Assembly (NCBI RefSeq): GCF_040790665.1
Contig: NZ_CP160849.1
Span: 2,319,501-2,383,500, forward strand
Reading direction: 5' to 3'
Origin: Sulfitobacter pontiacus
Lineage (GTDB): Bacteria; Pseudomonadota; Alphaproteobacteria; Rhodobacterales; Rhodobacteraceae
Length of the DNA: 64,000 nucleotides
The position numbers and the translations under genes are program-made. Below, one piece after another: positions 9,116 to 17,799 of this stretch. The notes beneath the pieces were generated by a model. That model saw only the letters and a list, made by a program, of their open reading frames with translations, was not told the DNA's origin and searched no databases. How positions within the stretch are numbered: the stretch's first letter is position 1; each line of letters starts with the position of its first letter.

Positions 9116-9925
9116 CTAGACCCGCCCGACCTTGAACCCGCGGGACAGATGGTTGCGCATGGCAAACAGCAGCAATGCGCCGGGCAACATAGATGTCAGC
9201 GTGAAGGCCATGACCATCCCGATATCCGTCTGAAAGCCGAACATCGCGCTGAGCGCCATAGAGATCGGCTTGCCGTTGGTGGTGGTCAGGATGCGGGCAA
9301 AGACGACTTCTACCCAGCTGAACATAAAGCAGAAAAACGCAGTCACCGCGATGCCGGGCGCGATCTGCGGTAGCAGGATTTTCCAGATGTAGCGGGGGCG
9401 CGAATAGCCATCAAGGAAGGCCGTCTCGTCCATCTCGCGCGGGACGGCGGCGATGAAGCCCTGCAGAATCCAGATCGATACCGGCAGGTTGAACAGACAA
9501 TGGGCCAGCGCGATGCCGGTGACCGAGTTGACGATGCCAAGCACCGAGAAAAGCTGGAAAATCGGCAGGGTCAGCACTACGGGCGGGGTGATGCGAAAGG
9601 CGATGAAGCTGAAGAACAGGTGTTTGTCCCCCAGAAACGACAGCCGCGCAAAGGCAAAGGCTGCGGGCAGGGCGACGGGGATGGTGATCGCGATATTGAT
9701 CAGCACATAGGCGACTGAATTGCCAAAGGCCGCGCGCAAGCTCGGGTCGGCCCAGATGGCGCGATAGTTGCGCAGCGTCGTCTCGCCCAAGCTCAGCCCG
9801 TCCTGCGCCAGCGTCGCGGTAAAGCTTAACACCGTCATCTGCACCAGCGGCAGGATGGTAAAGAGGATGAACGCCCCCAGCAGCGCCAGTTTGATCACGG
9901 GCCATGCCCGACGCGGTATCATCAC
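9116..9925 (-). CDS. Orphan ABC permease, GlpQ-like (MalG type)
   Basis: 269 aa, six membrane segments, binding-protein-dependent permease domain with the EAA loop EMDETAFLDGYSRPRYIWKI. It closely parallels GlpQ at 16592-17431: both have SFLGDKHLFF/SFMGDKHLFF, ALAHCLFN and a C-terminus ending GRV. It is the last gene of a leftward set glpR-permease-permease, overlapping the preceding permease gene by 4 bp. No ATPase or binding protein is encoded beside it, so it either borrows GlpS/GlpT/GlpV or works with components elsewhere. The substrate is unknown; a polyol or glycerol derivative is a guess from context. Confidence 0.82.
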   Translation of the reverse strand: MMIPRRAWPVIKLALLGAFILFTILPLVQMTVLSFTATLAQDGLSLGETTLRNYRAIWADPSLRAAFGNSVAYVLINIAITIPVALPAAFAFARLSFLGDKHLFFSFIAFRITPPVVLTLPIFQLFSVLGIVNSVTGIALAHCLFNLPVSIWILQGFIAAVPREMDETAFLDGYSRPRYIWKILLPQIAPGIAVTAFFCFMFSWVEVVFARILTTTNGKPISMALSAMFGFQTDIGMVMAFTLTSMLPGALLLFAMRNHLSRGFKVGRV

Positions 9926-10794
9926 GGCACCCCCGGTTTGGGATCGTCAAGCTTCGCCTGCACCTTGGTAAAGACCCATGCAACCGACAGCACGATCAGG
10001 AAATATAGCACCGACCGCGCGGCCGAGGGGCCGTAGTTGAACGCCTTGATCTCTTCGCCCAGATCCACGGCGAGGAACAGGCTGGCCTCGGCCGGGCCGC
10101 CGGCATTGATCGGAAAGGCCTCCGTGTAGATCATGAAACTGTCCATGAACCGCAGCAGCACCGCCATGAGCAGCACATGCTGCAACCGCGGCAACTGGAT
10201 GTGGCGAAACACCTGCCACGGGCGCGCCCCATCGATGGCGGCCGCCTGATAAAGCGGATCGGGGATCGTGGTCAGCGCGCTATAGGCGAGGATGACGACA
10301 AGGCTGGTCCAGTGCCACGTGTCCATTGCCAAGATCACCAGCCAGGTCAGCACGGCGCTGTCCTTCCACGCGGCAGGCCAGCCGTAGCCCGCCAGCCACT
10401 GCCCCAAAATACCTGTGTCGCCATCCATCAGGCTCAACCAGAGCGCAGGGATCATATTCCACGGTACGAGCAGCGGCAGCGACAGCACAGCCAAGGCCGC
10501 CCCCGCCCAGATCCGTCCGCGCGGGATGCACAGGGCCAGCGCGACCCCCAGCGGGATCTGGATGCACAGCACGAAGGTCGAGAACAGCGCGCTGCGCCCG
10601 AAGCTCGCCCAGAAACGCGGTGCGGTGATCAGGTCGCGAAACCATTCGGTGCCGATCCAGAAGCGCGATTGCAGGGTGAAAATCTCGAAAAACGAATAGT
10701 TGATGACGGTGACCAGCGGGATCAGCCCGACCACCCCCAGCAAGAGGCAGGCGGGGGCGACAAAAAGCCAGCCGCGCGAGTCATGGTGCTTCAT
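9922..10794 (-). CDS. Orphan ABC permease, GlpP-like (MalF type)
   Basis: 290 aa, exactly the length of GlpP at 15720-16592, with which it shares long stretches, for example SLPLLVPWN/SLPLLIPWN, MDTWHWTSLV/MDVWHWTSLV and LLRFMDSFMIYTE. Six membrane segments are visible. It starts 21 bp downstream of glpR on the same strand and overlaps the following permease by 4 bp. Together these look like a duplicated glpPQ pair placed under the glpR promoter. The paralogy is seen in the sequence; the function is inferred. Confidence 0.82.
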   Translation of the reverse strand: MKHHDSRGWLFVAPACLLLGVVGLIPLVTVINYSFFEIFTLQSRFWIGTEWFRDLITAPRFWASFGRSALFSTFVLCIQIPLGVALALCIPRGRIWAGAALAVLSLPLLVPWNMIPALWLSLMDGDTGILGQWLAGYGWPAAWKDSAVLTWLVILAMDTWHWTSLVVILAYSALTTIPDPLYQAAAIDGARPWQVFRHIQLPRLQHVLLMAVLLRFMDSFMIYTEAFPINAGGPAEASLFLAVDLGEEIKAFNYGPSAARSVLYFLIVLSVAWVFTKVQAKLDDPKPGVP

Positions 10795-10815
10795 GGGGTT
10801 AAGTCCATACTCGGG

Positions 10816-11571
10816 TCAGGCCGTCACAACCGAGGTGCCCCAGCCCGCGCATTCCGCCTTCAGCGCATCGGGCAGGTGGTGGTCGGTGAACAACGTGTTC
10901 ACATCGCGCAGCGAACAGATCGTCAGCGGGGCCTTGCGCTGGAACTTCAGGTGGTCGGCCACGACCATCACCGTGCGTGACCGCCCGATGGCGGACCGGC
11001 TGACCAGCACCTCTTGCCCGTCGAAATCCAGCAGATCGCCATCCGCATCAATGGCAGAACAGCCCAGAACCGAGAAATCGAACTTGAACTGTTTGACCAT
11101 CTCGGCGGTCAGCCCGCCGACCATGCCGCCATCCGCACGGCGCAAGACGCCGCCCGTCAGGATGATCTCGCAGCTTTGGTTGGCGGCGAGGATATTGGCG
11201 ATGTTGAGGTTGTTCGTCACGACTAGCAGGTTTTCGTGATGCAGCATCTCCTGCGCGACCGCTTCGGTACTGGTGCCGATGTTCATGAACACCGACGCCC
11301 CATGCGGGATCGCCTGCGCACAATGTTCGGCGATGGCGCGTTTGCCTTCCTCGTTCAGGCGGCGGCGTTCGTCATAGACGATATTCACCACCCCCGACGG
11401 GATCACCGCGCCGCCATGCACCCGTTCCAGCTTGCCGCTTTCAGCAAGCTCGGACAGGTCGCGGCGGATGGTCTGCACGGTGACATTATACGCCTCTGCC
11501 AGCCCGTCGACGGTGACTTTGCCGTCCTTGCGCGCCAGCTCCAAAATCTCGCGCTGTCTGAAATTTGACAT
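10816..11571 (-). CDS. glpR: DeoR-family repressor, GlpR
   Basis: 251 aa. An N-terminal DeoR winged helix (about 5-55, RQREILELARKDGKVTVDGLA then TVQTIRRDLSELAESGKLERVHGGA) precedes the phosphosugar-sensing DeoRC domain. GlpR repressors bind glycerol-3-phosphate and release the glp genes. It is divergent from glpD across a 286-bp region with repeated CGAAA motifs and a CGAACGTTCG palindrome. GGGGGGA lies 3-4 bases before the ATG. The two orphan permeases follow it. Confidence 0.9.
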   Translation of the reverse strand: MSNFRQREILELARKDGKVTVDGLAEAYNVTVQTIRRDLSELAESGKLERVHGGAVIPSGVVNIVYDERRRLNEEGKRAIAEHCAQAIPHGASVFMNIGTSTEAVAQEMLHHENLLVVTNNLNIANILAANQSCEIILTGGVLRRADGGMVGGLTAEMVKQFKFDFSVLGCSAIDADGDLLDFDGQEVLVSRSAIGRSRTVMVVADHLKFQRKAPLTICSLRDVNTLFTDHHLPDALKAECAGWGTSVVTA

Positions 11572-11676
11572 AGATCCCCCCGTCTTTGGCTGAGGATGCC
11601 CAAGGTTTCTGCACGCCCGACCAAAACTTACAATCTACGGAAAGCGAAGCACGTCAAGGCCGCGAATCGTGGTATA

Positions 11677-11768
11677 TCGTCTGTAAGGCGCAGAAATGCG
11701 CGTCAGACGAAGGATTAATGCGCCTAAAATCAAGGCTATAGTCGAAAACGAAAAGAAACGAACGTTCG
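11677..11768. promoter_or_regulatory. glpR-glpD divergent control region, candidate GlpR operators
   Basis: The 286-bp gap 11572-11857 carries CGAAAACGAAAAGAAACGAA at 11743-11762, a perfect 10-bp palindrome CGAACGTTCG at 11759-11768, and further CGAA copies at 11780-11783. Upstream, TCGTCTG (11677-11683) pairs with CAGACGA (11704-11710) around an inner CGCA/TGCG stem. Repeated CGAAA-type half-sites next to a DeoR-family gene suggest the operator; no published site is claimed here. Confidence 0.45.
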
Positions 11769-11857
11769 ATCTTGAAAAACGAAGGGGCTTGGTGTCTTTT
11801 GTCACGACGTCCCGCAAACCTAGCTGCGAGACGCGAAAATGATGCGGGGAGGCTTCA

Positions 11858-13471
11858 TTGAGCCAGCTTGAAACAGAACACAGCGTCGATCTCTTTGTGA
11901 TCGGCGGAGGGATCAACGGCTGCGGCATTGCACGCGACGCCGTGGGCCGTGGGTTTACCGTCGAGCTGGCAGAGATGAACGATCTGGCCTCGGCAACCTC
12001 CTCGGCCTCGACCAAGCTGTTTCACGGCGGGTTGCGCTATCTGGAATACTGGGAGGTCCGCCTTGTCCGCGAGGCGTTGATCGAACGCGAAACCCTGCTG
12101 AAAGCGATGCCGCATATCTCTTGGCCGATGCGGTTTGTGCTGCCTTATCATAAGGATATGCGGTTCGAGGGGGATACGCCCACCTCAAAGCTGCTCAACG
12201 TGTTCATGCCGTGGATGAAGGGGCGTCGCCCTGCGTGGCTGATCCGCTTGGGTCTGTTCATGTATGACAATCTGGGCGGGCGGCAGATCCTCAAGGGGAC
12301 GACCGCGGTCGATCTGACGCAGGCCCCCGAGGGGGCACCGCTGCAGGACAAGTTCGAAAAGGCCTATGAGTATTCCGACTGCTGGATCGAAGACAGCCGT
12401 CTGGTGGTGCTGAACGCCCGCGACGCCCAAGCCCGTGGTGCGCGGATCAACACCCGCACCAAGGTCGTCTCGGCCGAGCAGGTCGACGGCATGTGGCAGG
12501 TCACGCTGGAACCGAAAGACGGCGGCCGCCAACGCGTGGTACAGGCCAAGATGTTGGTCAACGCCGGTGGCCCGTGGGTGGAAAACGTGATCCGCAACAC
12601 CGTGCGCATCAATTCCTCGGAAGGGGTGCGGCTGGTGCGGGGCAGCCATATCGTGACGCCCAAGCTGTATGACCACGACAAATGCTACTTCTTCCAAGGC
12701 GAAGACGGGCGCATCATCTTTACCATTCCTTACGAGACGGATTTTACCCTGATCGGCACCACAGATGCCGACCACACGGATGTGTCCGAAAAGCCGGTCT
12801 GCACCCCCGAGGAGCAGGACTACCTCGTGCGTTTTGCGTCCAAATACCTGAAAAAGCAGATCACCACCGACGATATCGTCTGGACCTACTCCGGCGTGCG
12901 CCCGCTGTATAACGACGGGGCGAGCTCTGCCACGGCGGCGACGCGGGACTATGTGTTGAAGGTCGACACATCCGCCGGTGCGCCGGTGCTGAACGTCTTT
13001 GGCGGCAAGATTACCACCTACCGCCGTCTGGCCGAAAGCGCGCTAGAGAAGATCCAGCCCTATTTCGCCAATGACGCCAAACCCTGGACGGCGGGTGTCG
13101 CCTTGCCTGGCGGCGATTTTCCGGTAGACGGCGTGGCGGCGTTGAAACAAGAGTTGCAGGACCGCTACGGCTTTTTGACCCAACGTTGGGCCGATCGTCT
13201 GGTCAAAGCCTACGGGCGCGAGGCATTTGATGTCTTGGGCGACGCGCAAACCGCGGCAGATCTGGGGCGCGATTTCGGCGCGACCCTGACCGAGCGAGAG
13301 GCCAAGTGGCTGATCGACAAGGAATTTGCCCGCACCGCTGACGACATCATCTGGCGCCGGTCCAAACTGGGCCTGCGGCTTGACGCGGATGAATTGAACA
13401 CGTTGGAAGCTTGGATGGTGGAAACCACCGCCACGCCCGCCGACAACACTACAGCCGCCACTGGCGCGTGA
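11858..13471 (+). CDS. glpD: Aerobic glycerol-3-phosphate dehydrogenase
   Basis: 537 aa FAD enzyme that oxidises glycerol-3-phosphate to dihydroxyacetone phosphate at the inner membrane, passing electrons to quinone. The dinucleotide-binding motif VIGGGINGCGIARDA is near residues 13-27, followed by TKLFHGGLRYLE, a GlpD hallmark, and the GlpD C-terminal domain. The start is TTG: GGGGAGG (11846-11852) sits 5 bases upstream and no ATG in frame fits as well. It opens the rightward glp operon. Confidence 0.95.
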   Translation: MSQLETEHSVDLFVIGGGINGCGIARDAVGRGFTVELAEMNDLASATSSASTKLFHGGLRYLEYWEVRLVREALIERETLLKAMPHISWPMRFVLPYHKDMRFEGDTPTSKLLNVFMPWMKGRRPAWLIRLGLFMYDNLGGRQILKGTTAVDLTQAPEGAPLQDKFEKAYEYSDCWIEDSRLVVLNARDAQARGARINTRTKVVSAEQVDGMWQVTLEPKDGGRQRVVQAKMLVNAGGPWVENVIRNTVRINSSEGVRLVRGSHIVTPKLYDHDKCYFFQGEDGRIIFTIPYETDFTLIGTTDADHTDVSEKPVCTPEEQDYLVRFASKYLKKQITTDDIVWTYSGVRPLYNDGASSATAATRDYVLKVDTSAGAPVLNVFGGKITTYRRLAESALEKIQPYFANDAKPWTAGVALPGGDFPVDGVAALKQELQDRYGFLTQRWADRLVKAYGREAFDVLGDAQTAADLGRDFGATLTEREAKWLIDKEFARTADDIIWRRSKLGLRLDADELNTLEAWMVETTATPADNTTAATGA

Positions 13472-13484
13472 AGGGGAGAGGAAC

Positions 13485-14573
13485 ATGTCGCTCGTTTTGC
13501 AAGGCGTGTCCAAGGTCGTAAACGGCCAGACGCATATTCATCCGACAGATCTTGAGCTGCAATCCGGCACCATGAACGTGCTGCTGGGGCCGACATCTGC
13601 GGGCAAGACTTCCCTGATGCGGTTGATGGCGGGGCTGGATGTGCCCAACACCGGCAAGGTGATCTGGAACGGCGAGGATGTCACCGGCATGCGCGTTCAG
13701 GATCGCGGTGTGGCGATGGTGTATCAGCAGTTCATCAACTACCCGTCGATGACCGTCTACAACAACATCGCCAGCCCCATGCGGTTGCTGGGCAAATCCA
13801 AGGACGAGATCGACAGCGCCGTGCGCAAGGCCGCCGATCTGATGCAGTTGACGCCGATGCTGGACCGCAAGCCGCTGGAACTGTCGGGCGGGCAACAGCA
13901 ACGCTGCGCGCTGGCCCGCGCTTTGGTCAAGGACGCGGGGCTGGTGTTGCTGGACGAACCACTGGCGAACCTTGATTACAAACTGCGCGAAGAGCTGCGG
14001 GCCGAGATTCCGAAAATCTTTGAGGAAGCAGGCTCGATCTTTGTCTATGCCACGACCGAACCCGAAGAGGCGCTTTTGCTGGGCGGGCACACCGCCACAT
14101 TGTGGGAAGGGCGCATCACGCAGTTCGGCCTGACCCCCGTGGTCTACCGCCAGCCCGTCGATGCCACGACTGCGCGCGTCTTCTCTGACCCGCCGATGAA
14201 CTTCCTCAACATCACCAAGGCCGGCGACACGCTGACCTTTGGCGACGGCAACACGGTCTCGACCTTCGGGAACTTCAAGACCGTGGCCGATGGCAGCTAT
14301 GTTGCGGGCTTCCGCCCCAATCACCTTGAACTGTCCAAGCAGTCTGACGACGCGCTGGAGTTTGCGGGCAAGCTGAACGTGACCGAGATTACGGGGTCGG
14401 AAACCTTTATCCACCTTGATCACCACGGTGAAAACTGGGTCGGTCTGGTGCACGGGGTCAAAGACCTCAAGATCGGGGCTCCGCTGAACGTCTATCTTGA
14501 CCCGACACATGTTTACATCTTTGCCGAAGACGGCACATCCGTGGCCCCCGCATCCTATGCGGCAGCGGCCTGA
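13485..14573 (+). CDS. glpS: GlpS, ATPase subunit of the glycerol ABC transporter
   Basis: 362 aa, MalK-like ATPase with a C-terminal TOBE region. Walker A GPTSAGKT (35-42), signature LSGGQ (133-137) and Walker B LVLLDE (153-158) are intact, but the switch (H-loop) position reads YATTEPEEA, giving T191 where MalK-type proteins have His. The partner GlpT has the opposite pattern. The order glpD-S-T-P-Q-U-V matches the Rhizobium leguminosarum glycerol transport system. It begins 13 bp after glpD with GGGGAGAGGAAC upstream. Confidence 0.88.
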   Translation: MSLVLQGVSKVVNGQTHIHPTDLELQSGTMNVLLGPTSAGKTSLMRLMAGLDVPNTGKVIWNGEDVTGMRVQDRGVAMVYQQFINYPSMTVYNNIASPMRLLGKSKDEIDSAVRKAADLMQLTPMLDRKPLELSGGQQQRCALARALVKDAGLVLLDEPLANLDYKLREELRAEIPKIFEEAGSIFVYATTEPEEALLLGGHTATLWEGRITQFGLTPVVYRQPVDATTARVFSDPPMNFLNITKAGDTLTFGDGNTVSTFGNFKTVADGSYVAGFRPNHLELSKQSDDALEFAGKLNVTEITGSETFIHLDHHGENWVGLVHGVKDLKIGAPLNVYLDPTHVYIFAEDGTSVAPASYAAAA

Positions 14574-14588
14574 GGGAGGACCGGACCA

Positions 14589-15668
14589 ATGGCAAAAATC
14601 ACCCTTGATAACCTGGCGCATTCCTATTTGCCCAACCCCACCAGCGAAGATGATTTCGCGCTGAAAGAGCTGAACCACGATTGGGTGGACGGCGAGGCCT
14701 ATGCGCTTTTGGGCGCGTCGGGCTGCGGGAAATCCACGTTGCTGAACATCATCTCGGGCCTGCTGCACCCCAGTCAGGGCCGCATCCTGTTCAACGACCG
14801 TGACGTGACCAACGACCCCACGACCAAGCGCAACATCGCGCAGGTTTTCCAGTTTCCGGTGGTCTATGACACGATGACCGTGCGCGACAATCTGGCGTTC
14901 CCGCTGCGCAACCGGGGCGCGGATGCGGCCTATGTCGCGCAGCGCGTGCAGCAGATCGCGGGGATGATCGGCATGGAAGACATGCTGAACCGCAAGGCGC
15001 GCGGGTTGACGGCGGATGCGAAGCAGAAAATCTCGCTCGGGCGGGGGATGGTGCGCGAGGACGTGAACGCGCTGCTGTTTGACGAACCGCTGACCGTGAT
15101 CGACCCCCATATGAAGTGGGAACTGCGCACGCAGCTAAAGTCGCTGCACCATGAATTCGGCCACACAATGATCTATGTGACACATGACCAGACAGAGGCG
15201 CTGACTTTTGCGGATAAGGTCGTCGTCATGTATGACGGCCGCGTTGTGCAGATGGGCACCCCGCAAGAGCTGTTCGAGACGCCACAGCACACCTTCGTTG
15301 GCTATTTCATCGGCTCGCCCGGTATGAATGTGCTGGACGCGACGGTGACCGGCGACAAGGCCGTCATTGGCGGCCACGAGATCGACTTGGGCCACGGCTT
15401 TGCGCCGCTTGACGGCAAGGTCGAACTGGGCGTGCGGCCTGAATTCACACGGCTTGCCACGGGCGCGGCGGGGCTGCCTGTCACGATCAAGCGGATCGAG
15501 GATGTGGGCCGCCACAAGATCGTGCGTGCTGACTTTAATGGCAGTGAAATCAACGTGATCGCCGAAGAAGGTGCCGAGATTTCTCCGGATATGAACCGCA
15601 TTGTTTTCGACCCTGCCGGGGTGAATGTCTATGCCAACAGCTGGCGCGTTGCGCCGCAGGGGGCCTAA
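14589..15668 (+). CDS. glpT: GlpT, second ATPase subunit of the glycerol ABC transporter
   Basis: 359 aa. Walker A GASGCGKS (42-49), Walker B ALLFDE (161-166) and H-loop His H199 (YVTHDQTEA) are intact, but the signature position reads LTADAK (140-145) in place of LSGGQ. With GlpS this gives one composite ATP site with all motifs (GlpT Walker/H-loop plus GlpS signature) and one degenerate site. The name follows the Rhizobium glpSTPQUV scheme and is unrelated to the E. coli GlpT antiporter. GGGAGGA precedes the start. Confidence 0.88.
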   Translation: MAKITLDNLAHSYLPNPTSEDDFALKELNHDWVDGEAYALLGASGCGKSTLLNIISGLLHPSQGRILFNDRDVTNDPTTKRNIAQVFQFPVVYDTMTVRDNLAFPLRNRGADAAYVAQRVQQIAGMIGMEDMLNRKARGLTADAKQKISLGRGMVREDVNALLFDEPLTVIDPHMKWELRTQLKSLHHEFGHTMIYVTHDQTEALTFADKVVVMYDGRVVQMGTPQELFETPQHTFVGYFIGSPGMNVLDATVTGDKAVIGGHEIDLGHGFAPLDGKVELGVRPEFTRLATGAAGLPVTIKRIEDVGRHKIVRADFNGSEINVIAEEGAEISPDMNRIVFDPAGVNVYANSWRVAPQGA

Positions 15669-15719
15669 GATGATCCAATCCGCCGCTTTCCCGCTGACCC
15701 TCGCTGAAAGGACCGCGTC

Positions 15720-16591
15720 ATGAACAAGACCGTCAATCAAAAGGCCTGGTTCCTTGTACTGCCCGTGCTGCTGCTGGTGGCTTTCTCTGCCGTGATCCCG
15801 CTGATGACCGTGGTGAACTATTCCGTGCAGGATACCTTCGGGAACAACCAGTTCTTCTGGGCTGGCCTCGACTGGTTCCGCGAGATGATTGAATCCGAGC
15901 GGATGTGGAACGCCTTGGGCCGCCAGATCGCGTTTTCGGTGATCATTCTGGCGATTGAAATCCCGCTGGGGATCTTCGTCGCGCTGAACATGCCCAAGAA
16001 AGGGTTCTGGGCCTCGCTGTGTCTGGTCCTGATGTCGCTGCCGCTGTTGATCCCGTGGAACGTTGTGGGCACCATCTGGCAAATCTTTGGCCGCGTGGAC
16101 ATTGGCCTGTTGGGCTACACGCTGTCGGCCTTGGGCATCGACTATAACTACACTCAGGATTTCTATGCCGCATGGATCACTGTGATCGTGATGGATGTCT
16201 GGCACTGGACGTCACTGGTGGCGCTGCTGGCCTATGCCGGTCTACAATCCATCCCCGATGCTTACTATCAGGCGGCCAAGATCGACCAGGCGAGCCGCTG
16301 GAAAGTCTTCCGCTATATCGAGCTGCCCAAGATGATGGGCGTTCTGATGATCGCGATCCTGCTGCGGTTTATGGACAGCTTCATGATCTACACCGAACCG
16401 TTCGTCGTGACGGGCGGGGGGCCTGGTAACTCTACCACCTTCCTGTCGATCGATCTGGTCAAGATGGCCCTCGGACAGTTCGACCTTGGTCCTGCGGCGG
16501 CGTTCTCGATCATGTATTATCTGGTGATCCTGCTGATCTCCTATGTGTTCTACACCGTGATGACGAACCTTGATAAAAGGGATGGCCACTG

Positions 16592-16592
<1 letters not shown>
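15720..16592 (+). CDS. glpP: GlpP, permease subunit of the glycerol ABC transporter
   Basis: 290 aa, six membrane segments, MalF-type permease domain with an EAA loop near DAYYQAAKIDQASRWKVFRYIELP. GAAAGGA lies upstream of the ATG, within a 51-bp gap after glpT. It overlaps glpQ by one base. A close paralogue lies at 9922-10794 on the other strand. Confidence 0.9.
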
Positions 16593-17431
<839 letters not shown>

Positions 17432-17455
17432 CAAAGAAAGACCGGAGGAAACATT

Positions 17456-17728
17456 ATGGACTGGATGGCTTGGACTTGGCCCACCGCCGCTTTCTTTGGG
17501 ATCATCGCGGTGACGCTGATCACCTTTACGATCCTTGCAATCAAATTCCCCGAAGTGCCGCGCGCCGGTATACTGGGGATGGAAACGACGCGCGGTGACC
17601 GGTTGTTCATCACGCTTCTGGGCTCGGCCTTTATCAATCTGGCTTGGCTCGGGCTGCTCAGTGCGCCCCAATGGGGGGCATTGGTTGTCTGCCTTTTCTA
17701 TGCCATCGCGGTTTTCCGCTGGGTCTAG
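17456..17728 (+). CDS. glpU: GlpU, small membrane protein of the glycerol transporter (DUF2160)
   Basis: 90 aa with about three hydrophobic segments (PTAAFFGIIAVTLITFTILAI; TLLGSAFINLAWLGLL; GALVVCLFYAIAVFRWV, each approximate) and a short loop GILGMETTRGDR. In Rhizobium the gene at this position is glpU, of unproven biochemical role. CCGGAGGAAAC lies before the ATG. It sits between the permeases and the binding protein, as in other alphaproteobacteria. Confidence 0.85.
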   Translation: MDWMAWTWPTAAFFGIIAVTLITFTILAIKFPEVPRAGILGMETTRGDRLFITLLGSAFINLAWLGLLSAPQWGALVVCLFYAIAVFRWV

Positions 17729-17799
17729 GAAAGGAAAATAAGGGGGGCCGGCCTGCAAGAACCGGACCTCTCAAATGTTCAATTCTAGGGAGGAACATC

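Noticed and set aside
13449-15110. A long minus-strand open frame opposite glpS and glpT, and similar frames opposite glpV, glpK and soxA.
   Set aside because: They mirror GC-rich coding genes with clear motifs on the plus strand, lack ribosome sites and read as His/Gln/Arg-rich non-protein-like sequence.
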